5,777 nt of DNA from DASUSH01 sp050996575 (GTDB lineage: Bacteria > Actinomycetota > Thermoleophilia > Solirubrobacterales > 70-9): NCBI GenBank assembly GCA_050996575.1, contig JBPCRS010000114.1, positions 1 through 5,777 of the forward strand, read 5' to 3'. The position numbers and the translations under genes are program-made. Of the stretch, positions 1 through 5,777 are shown in pieces. Position 1 is the stretch's first letter, and the number at the start of each line of letters is the position of its first letter. The notes beneath the pieces are model-generated. The model ran no database searches and was not told the origin of the DNA. It saw only the letters and a program-made list of their open reading frames with translations.

Positions 1-433
1 CGCCAACCCGAACTCGGTCGAAGACCTCCAGTCCGCCGCCGACGACGACTTCACCCAGGGCGCCTTCGGCGAGCAGATCTGCGCGCTAAGGGACGGCCGC
101 CCGGCGCTCGCCTTCCTGCGGGCTTACACGCCCGAGCTCGGCGCCTGGACCGACGACTTCGCCCACTCGGGCACGATCGACGCGAACGGCGGCATGGGCC
201 GGATCTCGACCACGTTCAACTCCTTCACGTTGCCTCAGCAAGGCCTGCCCGGCGTTTTGCCGAACGTCTTCGAGACGCCGCTCTCGCCGTCCGAGGCGTT
301 CGCCGGGCTGACCCAGGATCAGCGCAAACGCTGCCCCGGCGCGAACGAGCGAAACCCGGGCGACAACTCGACCCCGTTCACCGAGAACGGCACGCTCGAT
401 TGCGACCCGACCCAGGTGCCGCCCGGGCCATGA
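1..433 (+). CDS. MCE-family protein, C-terminal part (5' end outside window)
   Basis: Open from the window edge (first full codon at base 2) to TGA at 431-433, giving the last 143 residues of a protein whose start and MCE domain lie upstream. The visible part is extracytoplasmic tail: a block with LRAYTPELGAWTDDFAHSG and DANGG (about residues 39-64), then a Cys-Pro-Gly-Ala stretch and an end reading LDCDPTQVPPGP. I recognise this layout (YTPEL..W.DDF.HSG.., CPGA.ER, LDCDP.QVP) from C-terminal regions of actinobacterial MCE proteins, though no MCE domain is available to confirm it. Three cysteines are visible (residues 27, 111 and 134 of the fragment). Its stop overlaps the next gene's start as ATGA, so the two are probably translationally coupled. 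By family, the protein would be one subunit of a lipid-transfer MCE hexamer. The family call rests on the tail signature and on four MCE neighbours; which subunit it is cannot be told. Confidence 0.85.
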   Translation, partial: ANPNSVEDLQSAADDDFTQGAFGEQICALRDGRPALAFLRAYTPELGAWTDDFAHSGTIDANGGMGRISTTFNSFTLPQQGLPGVLPNVFETPLSPSEAFAGLTQDQRKRCPGANERNPGDNSTPFTENGTLDCDPTQVPPGP

Positions 434-504
434 GGCGAATCGGAGCAATCGCACTCGTCCTCTGCCTCGGCGCCGCCGCTGGCCTGACCACGGCCGCCGG
501 CGCG
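430..504 (+). other. Predicted signal peptide of the second MCE protein
   Basis: Residues 1-25 have the three-part build of a secretion signal: MRR at the front, a hydrophobic core rich in Ile, Ala, Val and Leu, and a small-residue end (TTAAGA) followed by acidic DDTH. The predicted cut is after Ala25. Cys12 lies inside the core, but Leu precedes it (LVLC), so it does not fit the lipobox, which needs Gly, Ala or Ser just before the Cys. The segment could instead remain as an uncleaved anchor, as in the neighbouring MCE proteins; the small-residue end makes cleavage more likely. Confidence 0.6.
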
Positions 505-2172
505 GACGACACGCATACTTACAAGATCGAGCTCGACAACGCATTTGGCCTCGTCGAGGGCTCGCTGGTCAAGGTGGCCGGAACAGATACCGGCGTCGTC
601 ACCGACCTCGATATCAACGACGACAAGCGCGCGCTGATCTCGATCACGACCACCGGCGCCCTCGGCGAGCTCGGCGAGGACACGGTCTGCGCCTCGGAGC
701 CGAACTCGCTGATCGCCGAGTACTTCATCGACTGCCAGCCCGACGGCGATCCGCTGCCCGAGGGCGGCACGATCCCGGTCGAGCAGGTCACCCAGACCGT
801 TCAGGCCGACCTCGTCAACAACACGTTGCGCGAGCCGTTCAAGCGACGGCTGTCGTTGATCATCAACGAGTTCGGCACGGCGCTCGCCGGCAACCCGGAG
901 AACCTCAACGCGGCGATCCGCCGCGGCGCCCCGGCGCTTCGTGAGCTCAACGAGGCGCTCGAGATCCTCGCCGACCAGAACCGGATCATCCGCGACCTGA
1001 ACGCGAATTCCGACCGCGTGATCAGCCGCCTTGCCGAGCGCCGCGACGACGTCGTCCGTTTCGTCCAGGAGGCTCGCGACACGTCCGCTGCCTCGGCCTC
1101 GCGCCGCGCCGACCTCTCGCGAAACTTCGAGCTCCTGCCCGACTTCCTCGCCGAGCTCGAGCCAACGCTGGCCGACACCGAAACGCTGGCCCGGGCGCAA
1201 ACCCCGGTGCTGGCCGACCTCGGGGCAGCGGCGCCGGGCCTCAACACGCTGGCGATAAACCTGCCCGCCTTCAACGAGGCCTCGACCGCCTCGCTGACCT
1301 CGCTCGGCGACGCCGCGGTCGTCGGCGAGCGGGCGCTGCGAAACGGCGCCGATGAGATCCGCCTCCTCCGCCGCGCCTTCAAGAACGGCCCGGCCGCCGC
1401 CGAGCTGCTCGCCGACCTTCTCGCCGACGCCGACGACCCCTCGCGAGCGGTCGAGATCGACGCCCGCGCCGAGCGCGACACCGGCCGAACTTCGTCGCAG
1501 CCGGGGACGCAGAACACGATGGGCTACACGGCGCTGGAGGGCCTGCTCAACTACGCCTACTACCAGCCGGGCGCGCTCAACCAGTACGACCAGGTCAGCC
1601 ACCTGCTGCACTTCTCGCTCTATGGCGTCAACGCCTCGGGCGGTCCCTGCGGCGACTACTCGACCGGTCGCAACCCGACGACCGGCGAGCCCGGCGTGCC
1701 CGCCGCGGGCGGTGGCAAGACGACCAACATCCTTGCCGCCCACCCCTGCGTCGCCTGGCTCGGCGACTCGGCGCCGGGGATCAACGAGGACATCGGCCTG
1801 CCCCGGTATGACCCGAGTGTCTGCCCGAAGGGCACCAAGCCGGCGAGTGCGGCGCAGGAGCTCTGCGACCCGAACATCCCCTCGAACCGCAGCGCCGCAC
1901 GAATCAGCTCTGCCGGCAGCGGCAGCGCTACCGGCGACGGCAGCGCCGATGCCGGAACCGGGACGACTCCGGCAACCCCGACCAGCCCGATCCCCGACCT
2001 GCCCGGTGTGCCGGGCGATGCGAGTGAGGCACAAAGCGGCCTCGAGGACCTGCTCGGCCTCCCCGGCGGCGGCGGAGTGCCCGACATCGGCAAGGGTCTC
2101 GGCGGCAAGAACTCGAACGGCGGCGGCGCCCAGGCGACCGACGAACTAATGGACTTCCTCTTCGGGAACTGA
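430..2172 (+). CDS. MCE-family (MlaD-domain) protein with N-terminal signal peptide, 580 aa
   Basis: Probable lipid-binding subunit of an Mce transporter, acting outside the cytoplasmic membrane. Residues 4-25 are hydrophobic after MRR and end in an AGA site before DD, suggesting signal peptidase I cleavage. The MCE domain spans about 29-115, with the core motif GSLVKVAGTDTGVVTDL at 44-60 in the position of the canonical VRIAGVxVGKV. It carries Cys87 and Cys102, the latter in SLIAEYFIDCQP. Residues about 120-345 are strongly helical with Leu/Ala heptads, as in the tube-forming region of MCE proteins. A Tyr- and Cys-containing block follows at 355-482 (Cys407, 440, 465, 479). The last 90 or so residues are Gly/Ser/Thr/Pro-rich and end in DELMDFLFGN. 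I chose ATG at 430 because it overlaps the upstream stop as ATGA and leaves a clean signal peptide; a TTG at 400 would add ten unlikely residues. The ribosome site is weak (AGGTG at 414-418). Subunit letter cannot be assigned. Confidence 0.93.
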   Translation: MRRIGAIALVLCLGAAAGLTTAAGADDTHTYKIELDNAFGLVEGSLVKVAGTDTGVVTDLDINDDKRALISITTTGALGELGEDTVCASEPNSLIAEYFIDCQPDGDPLPEGGTIPVEQVTQTVQADLVNNTLREPFKRRLSLIINEFGTALAGNPENLNAAIRRGAPALRELNEALEILADQNRIIRDLNANSDRVISRLAERRDDVVRFVQEARDTSAASASRRADLSRNFELLPDFLAELEPTLADTETLARAQTPVLADLGAAAPGLNTLAINLPAFNEASTASLTSLGDAAVVGERALRNGADEIRLLRRAFKNGPAAAELLADLLADADDPSRAVEIDARAERDTGRTSSQPGTQNTMGYTALEGLLNYAYYQPGALNQYDQVSHLLHFSLYGVNASGGPCGDYSTGRNPTTGEPGVPAAGGGKTTNILAAHPCVAWLGDSAPGINEDIGLPRYDPSVCPKGTKPASAAQELCDPNIPSNRSAARISSAGSGSATGDGSADAGTGTTPATPTSPIPDLPGVPGDASEAQSGLEDLLGLPGGGGVPDIGKGLGGKNSNGGGAQATDELMDFLFGN

Positions 2173-2189
2173 TGAGCGAGCTGATTTGA
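2172..2189 (+). other. Five-codon reading frame bridging the gap between the second and third mce genes
   Basis: ATG at 2172 overlaps the preceding TGA stop as TGATG and reads MSELI before TGA at 2187-2189. After one further base comes the ATG of the next gene at 2191. The frame therefore fills the only gap in the operon. It may let ribosomes stop and restart in steps, or it may be chance or a remnant of an earlier start. The stretch GAGCGAG (2174-2180), about ten bases before 2191, is the only purine-rich candidate ribosome site for the next gene. Confidence 0.3.
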
Positions 2190-2190
2190 A

Positions 2191-3852
2191 ATGAGAGGAA
2201 GAGGCCCAGTCCAGTCGCTCGCAGCGTCGCCGACGATGGTCGGCGCGGTGACGACGCTGATCTTGATCGTCGCGGTCTTCCTCGCCTACAACGCCAACAA
2301 CGGCCTGCCCTTCGTCCCCGTCTACAGAGTCTCTGTCGAGGTTCCGAACGCGGCCAGGATGGTTCACAACAACGAGGTCCGGATCGGCGGCAAGCGTGTC
2401 GGCGTCGTCGAGTCGGTCGAGGCCGTGCGGCCGGACTCCGAGGAGGCGTCGGATCCGGCGAGCGAGGGTGCGGCGACCGACGAGGAAGAATTCGGCGGAA
2501 CCAATCCCGACGAAGTCGTCGCCAGGCTCAACCTGAAGCTCGACAAGACCGCCGAGCCGGTCCCGGAGGATTCGGTCTTCCGGATCCGCTACCGCTCATC
2601 GTTCGGGCTCAAGTACCTCGAGATCACCCGCGGCGACGGCGAGCCCGCGCCCGAGGGCTACGTCTTCGCCAATACCGAGAACTTCGTTGAGCAGACCGAG
2701 TTCGACGACATCGCCAACACCTTCGACTCGGAGACACGGGAGAACGGCCGGACCAACCTGGTCGGCTTCGGCGACGCGTTCGCCGGCCGCGGCAGCTCGC
2801 TCAACCTCGCGATCGAGGGGCTCGACCCACTCTTCGCCAACTTGAAGCCGGTCGCCAAGGTGCTCGCCTCGCCGGACACGAAGCTGGCCCGCTTCTTCCA
2901 GGAGCTCGCCGACAACGCCCGCATCATCGCCCCGATCGCCGAGCAGCAGGCTGAGCTGTTCACCAACATGGCGATCACCTTCGCCGCGATCTCCTCCGAC
3001 GTGGTCGCCCTCCAGAACACGATCTCCGAGGGCCCGCCGACGCTCGAGACCGGAATCCGCACGTTGCCCCGCCAGCGTCCCTTCCTGACCGACTTCACGA
3101 GGCTCTCGCGCCTGCTCGCGCCGGGAATCTCGGACCTGCGCCGGACGCTGCCGGTGCTCAACGACGCGATCAAGGTAGGCACCCCGGTGCTGCGCGCACA
3201 GGTGGCGACGAACCGCAAGCTCGAGGGCGTTCTGCGCGCACTCAACCGGCTCGCCGAGCGACCCTCGACCAAGGTCGCGCTGACCCGCCTGCGCGACCTG
3301 CTCGACACCGCGAGGCCACTCGCCGAGTACGTCAATCCGGTGCAGACGGTCTGCAACTACATCACCTACTGGACGACGTTTATCCCGAACGCGCTCTCCG
3401 ACCGCGACCAGGTCGGCTACAACCTGCGCCAGCAGCTGATCGGGCTTCCGAACGGCGGCCAGAACATCGCCGCCGGCGGGACGAACATCCAGGTTCCGGG
3501 CGCGGTGCAGGCGCCGCTCGCCGGCTACAGCGGAATCGCGGCGAACGGCAAGGCCGGGCTCGCGCCGAACCCCGCCGACAACGGCGTGTTCAAGCCCTAT
3601 GAGCTGCCGATCACCCACGCGCCCGGATTCAGCGGGCCGACCGGGCAGAAGGGCATCGACGGCGGCGACGACTGCCAGGGCGGCCAGACCGGCTACGCCC
3701 TCGGCGAGCTCCGCCGCCCCGGCCAGCCCGCCATTAACCCCGCGTTCGCGCCGACCAACCTGCCCGGCTCGCGCGGGCCGACGACACTGTTCTTCGCCCA
3801 GGACGGCACCCGCAGCCTCGAGGACACCCGAGTTCCGGAGAGGGCGCCGTGA
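2191..3852 (+). CDS. MCE-family (MlaD-domain) protein, membrane-anchored, 553 aa
   Basis: Probable Mce lipid-transfer subunit. A short basic N-terminus (MRGRG) precedes a membrane segment at about 17-35, then LAYNANNGLPFVPVY, giving an inside-to-outside anchor. The MCE domain runs about 45-150, with the core motif NEVRIGGKRVGVVESV at 61-76 and the closing strand motif YRSSFGLKYLEITRG at 134-148. Between them sits an acidic insert (81-108, 11 of 28 residues Asp or Glu). The helical region covers about 165-380, including FDDIANTFDSETREN and LDPLFANLKPVAKVL. The C-terminal region holds Cys388 (TVCNYITYW) and Cys495 (DDCQGGQTGYALGEL) and ends with LPGSRGPTTLFFAQDGTR. I start at ATG 2191 because the basic residues before the membrane segment are typical of this subunit; ATG at 2236 (Met16) is in frame but would remove them. 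The ribosome site is weak. The stop overlaps the next start as GTGA. Family certain, subunit letter not assigned. Confidence 0.95.
   Translation: MRGRGPVQSLAASPTMVGAVTTLILIVAVFLAYNANNGLPFVPVYRVSVEVPNAARMVHNNEVRIGGKRVGVVESVEAVRPDSEEASDPASEGAATDEEEFGGTNPDEVVARLNLKLDKTAEPVPEDSVFRIRYRSSFGLKYLEITRGDGEPAPEGYVFANTENFVEQTEFDDIANTFDSETRENGRTNLVGFGDAFAGRGSSLNLAIEGLDPLFANLKPVAKVLASPDTKLARFFQELADNARIIAPIAEQQAELFTNMAITFAAISSDVVALQNTISEGPPTLETGIRTLPRQRPFLTDFTRLSRLLAPGISDLRRTLPVLNDAIKVGTPVLRAQVATNRKLEGVLRALNRLAERPSTKVALTRLRDLLDTARPLAEYVNPVQTVCNYITYWTTFIPNALSDRDQVGYNLRQQLIGLPNGGQNIAAGGTNIQVPGAVQAPLAGYSGIAANGKAGLAPNPADNGVFKPYELPITHAPGFSGPTGQKGIDGGDDCQGGQTGYALGELRRPGQPAINPAFAPTNLPGSRGPTTLFFAQDGTRSLEDTRVPERAP
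3837..3844 (+). promoter_or_regulatory. Ribosome binding site for the GTG start at 3849
   Basis: GGAGAGGG lies just upstream of GTG 3849, with GGAG ending eight bases before it. It is the clearest Shine-Dalgarno match in the window and supports the GTG start. It sits inside the last codons of the preceding gene, as expected for a coupled junction. Confidence 0.7.
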
Positions 3853-5540
3853 GGCAGAGCCAGAAGAGGAGCCTGCCGAACTGGGCCGTGGGCCTGATCG
3901 TGGTCGCCCTGATCGCGATCGGCGTCTACTACGCCTTCGTCAAGGAGGTGCCGTGGGCCAAGCACTACGAGGTCCAGGCCGTCTTCCCGTCGGCGCAGAA
4001 TGTCCGCATCGACTCACCGGTGCGGATCGCCGGCGTCAACGTCGGCAAGGTGACCGCGGTCGAGCCGGTGAGCCCGACCGGCGAGGAGGCGGTCGACGAG
4101 TCCGATCTATCGGAGACCAGCGATACCGCCGCCTCGGATCCGGCCGCGTCGAGCCAGGCCGCGGCGGTCGTGACGATGCAAATCTCGGAGGCGGGCCAGC
4201 CGATCAAGTCGGACGCGACCTTCCGCCTGCTGCCGCGGCTCTTCCTCGAGGGCAACCTGTTCGTCGACCTGAAGCCGGGCTCGCCTTCGGCCGAGGAGGT
4301 CGATTCCGACCATGTCTTCCCGATCGATCAGGCCTCGAACTCGGTACAGCTCGACCAGATCTTGACGACGCTGCAATCGGACGTCCGCGACCAGCTCCAG
4401 ATCTTCCTCGAGGAGTTCGGCTCGGCGCTGGTCGACCACGGCGGCGCCGAGGGCTTCCAGGAGCTCTACCGCTCCTCGCCCGGCGCGAACAAGTTCACCT
4501 CGCAGGTCAACGAGGCCTTCCTCGGCAACAATCCGCACGACCTCTCGGGAGTGATCCGCAACCTCGACCGCGTCATCCGCGGTCTCGGCCGCAACGAGAC
4601 GGCACTCCAGGACCTGATCACGAACTTCCGCATCTTCGCCGGCGCGTTCGCCGCCGAGGACCAGGCGCTCGAGCAGGCGATCGTCGAGCTGCCGCGCGTG
4701 TTCGAGGAAGCCGACTCAGCGTTCCCCGCGCTCAACCGCGCCTTCCCGCCGTTGCGCGCCTTCGCCCGCGAGGCGCTGCCCGGCACGCTCAACGCTCCCG
4801 ACGCGCTCGACGCGGCGACGCCGCTGCTGCGCCAGGTCCGCCTGCTCGTCTCCGAGGAGGAGTTGGGCGGCCTCGTCCACGATCTCGAGCCGACCGTCGA
4901 GCACCTTGCCCAGGTTGCCGAGGGCAGCCCGAAGACCTTTGCCCGCGTCCGCCGCTTCTCGAGCTGCTTCAACGAGGTTCTGATTCCCTGGCAGAACGAC
5001 ACTGTTCCCGCCCAGGGCCACCCGGCGACCGGTCGGGTCTTCGAGGAGGCTGCATACGGCCTGGTCGGGATCGGCGGCGAGAGCCGCTCCGGCGACGCCA
5101 ACGGTCAGTACATCCGCACGCTCGGCGGCGGCGGCGCGAACACAGTCGTCGCGCCGAACCCCGAGGGCACCGGCGATCTCTTCGGCGTCACCCCGTTCCC
5201 GATCCTGGGCTCCGAGCCATCGATCAACGACTCGGTAAAGCCGAAGTTCGAGCCCGACGAGCCCTGTGAGGAACAGGAGCCGCCGAACCTGGCGACGGCC
5301 CAGGGTGGCGCTCCCGAGCAGATGGCGACCGCCAGCGGCATGCCGAGCGTGCTCAGCGATTCGATGGCCGAGTTCGAGCAGCTCGCAATGCGTCTGGGTG
5401 AGACCCAGGAGGCGGTCGCCGAGGACCGCAGTGCTTCCAGCAAGCGCGACGAGGCCGGCGCTCTCGATGACTGGATCGAATTCAGCGAGCGATACGAGGC
5501 CGAAACCGCGGCTTCGCTGCTTGGGGGTGGTGGCGAGTGA
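3849..5540 (+). CDS. MCE-family (MlaD-domain) protein, membrane-anchored, 563 aa
   Basis: Probable Mce lipid-transfer subunit. The GTG start overlaps the previous stop (GTGA) and has a good ribosome site. A basic tail (RQSQKR) precedes a membrane segment at about 12-30 and VKEVPWAKHYEVQAVF, the beginning of the MCE domain (about 38-145). The core motif SPVRIAGVNVGKVTAV at 56-71 is close to the family consensus, and RLFLEGNLFVDLKPG at 130-144 is the usual closing motif. An acidic Ser/Ala-rich insert (75-104) lies between them. Helical region about 165-360. The C-terminal block contains Cys373 in SSCFNEVLIPW, GLVGIGGESRSGDANGQ, and Cys473 in FEPDEPCEEQEPPNL, all familiar from actinobacterial MCE proteins. 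About 80 residues follow: a Gly/Ala/Ser linker and a charged, probably helical segment (about 503-557) that looks like an extension past the conserved end. The stop overlaps the next gene's GTG. Subunit letter not assigned. Confidence 0.95.
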   Translation: MRQSQKRSLPNWAVGLIVVALIAIGVYYAFVKEVPWAKHYEVQAVFPSAQNVRIDSPVRIAGVNVGKVTAVEPVSPTGEEAVDESDLSETSDTAASDPAASSQAAAVVTMQISEAGQPIKSDATFRLLPRLFLEGNLFVDLKPGSPSAEEVDSDHVFPIDQASNSVQLDQILTTLQSDVRDQLQIFLEEFGSALVDHGGAEGFQELYRSSPGANKFTSQVNEAFLGNNPHDLSGVIRNLDRVIRGLGRNETALQDLITNFRIFAGAFAAEDQALEQAIVELPRVFEEADSAFPALNRAFPPLRAFAREALPGTLNAPDALDAATPLLRQVRLLVSEEELGGLVHDLEPTVEHLAQVAEGSPKTFARVRRFSSCFNEVLIPWQNDTVPAQGHPATGRVFEEAAYGLVGIGGESRSGDANGQYIRTLGGGGANTVVAPNPEGTGDLFGVTPFPILGSEPSINDSVKPKFEPDEPCEEQEPPNLATAQGGAPEQMATASGMPSVLSDSMAEFEQLAMRLGETQEAVAEDRSASSKRDEAGALDDWIEFSERYEAETAASLLGGGGE

Positions 5541-5777
5541 GGTTCGTGCGCGAGAACCTGCGCAACATCATCGCGATCACGCTGCTGATGATCCTCGCCG
5601 CCGGCGTCGGCCTCTACATCCTTCAGCAACAGCGGCTGCGGATCCCGATCCTCGAGGAGAAGCCGTTCGAGCTCAAGGCGGAGTTCTCCGACGCCGGCGC
5701 TGTCGTCGCCGGCCAGGGCCAGACGATCCGGGTCGCGGGCGTTCGCATCGGCGACGTTCAGGAGGTCGAGCTCGTAG
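5537..5777 (+). CDS. MCE-family (MlaD-domain) protein, N-terminal part (3' end outside window)
   Basis: The GTG at 5537 overlaps the preceding stop as GTGA and opens a frame that runs to the window edge, giving 80 residues. MRFVRENLRN (basic) precedes a membrane segment at about 10-29, then the linker YILQQQRLRIPILEEKPFEL. The first half of an MCE domain follows, with the core motif QTIRVAGVRIGDVQEV at 62-77, very near the consensus. Only a G-rich stretch (5523-5530) could serve as ribosome site, so expression probably depends on coupling to the upstream gene; an in-frame GTG at 5546 (codon 4) is an alternative start. By family it is another Mce lipid-transfer subunit anchored in the cytoplasmic membrane. 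There is no sign of an acidic insert in the visible part, but the position where the neighbours carry theirs is just past the window edge. Confidence 0.92.
   Translation, partial: MRFVRENLRNIIAITLLMILAAGVGLYILQQQRLRIPILEEKPFELKAEFSDAGAVVAGQGQTIRVAGVRIGDVQEVELV

Noticed and set aside
400..432. TTG at 400 as the start of the second protein.
   Set aside because: It would place RPDPGAARA before the signal peptide and overlap the upstream gene by 34 bases. ATG 430 gives the ATGA overlap seen in form at the other junctions.
463..465. Cys12 of the second protein as a lipoprotein attachment site.
   Set aside because: The residues before it are LVL, and a lipobox needs Gly, Ala or Ser immediately before the Cys. 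The MCE domain also starts too far downstream for this to be the natural mature end.
1915..1947. GGCAGC-type repeats as a possible regulatory or recombination repeat.
   Set aside because: They encode a Gly/Ser linker in frame, and are explained by low-complexity protein sequence.
319..2034. A 571-codon open frame on the minus strand opposite the second gene.
   Set aside because: Its translation is Arg/Gly/Val-rich with no recognisable domain, and it mirrors the GC-rich third positions of a clear MCE gene. Long antisense frames are expected in such DNA.
1352..2149. A 265-codon plus-strand frame inside the second gene.
   Set aside because: It is Arg/Ser/Pro/Thr-rich with no domain, and lies wholly inside a supported gene.
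2596..3618. A 340-codon minus-strand frame opposite the third gene.
   Set aside because: No domain and a biased composition; the plus-strand gene has membrane anchor, MCE core and tail motifs in place.
3599..5269. A 556-codon plus-strand frame across the third and fourth genes.
   Set aside because: The translation is Arg/Pro/Ala-rich low complexity, and it overlaps two well-supported MCE genes in another frame. It is a frame shadow.
1..5777. Promoters, terminators, RNA genes, CRISPR arrays, insertion sequences or att sites.
   Set aside because: The window is coding throughout apart from 18 bases. I saw no hairpin followed by a T-run, no tRNA-like fold, no spaced direct repeats, and no transposase or integrase frame.

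Overview
The window is one tightly packed, plus-strand stretch of an mce (mammalian cell entry) operon, with no intergenic space beyond an 18-base gap. It holds the 3' end of one MCE-type gene, three complete MCE-family (MlaD-domain) genes and the 5' end of a fifth. The DNA is very GC-rich with strongly GC-biased third codon positions. Several consecutive, divergent mce genes encoding proteins of about 550-580 residues is an actinobacterial arrangement. The wording of the conserved blocks (for example LAYNANNGLPFVP and LEEKPFELKAEFSDA) resembles, from memory, MCE proteins of the Thermoleophilia (Solirubrobacterales-like). That placement is inference; no marker gene is present.

Layout: 1-433 is the C-terminal 143 residues of an MCE protein. 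430-2172 is an MCE protein with what looks like a cleavable signal peptide, an MCE domain containing a cysteine pair, a long helical region and a disordered Gly/Ser/Pro tail. 2191-3852 and 3849-5540 are MCE proteins with N-terminal membrane anchors and acidic inserts inside the MCE domain. 5537-5777 is the start of another membrane-anchored MCE protein. Three of the four junctions are 4-base stop/start overlaps (ATGA, GTGA, GTGA). The fourth is an 18-base gap spanned by a five-codon reading frame. This predicts one polycistronic, translationally coupled unit.

Function: in characterised systems, MCE proteins assemble as hexamers whose MCE domains form a ring and whose helical regions form a tube, working with a YrbE/MlaE-type permease and an MceG/MlaF-type ATPase to move lipids across the envelope. 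At least five non-identical MCE proteins in a row fits a hetero-hexamer of the mycobacterial Mce type. The permease and ATPase genes are not in this window, and the lipid carried cannot be read from the sequence.

I see no promoter, terminator, RNA gene, mobile element, CRISPR array or clearly new system. The points worth a second look are differences between subunits: signal peptide versus anchor, the parallel acidic inserts, the cysteine layout, the tail motifs, and the five-codon frame between the second and third genes.
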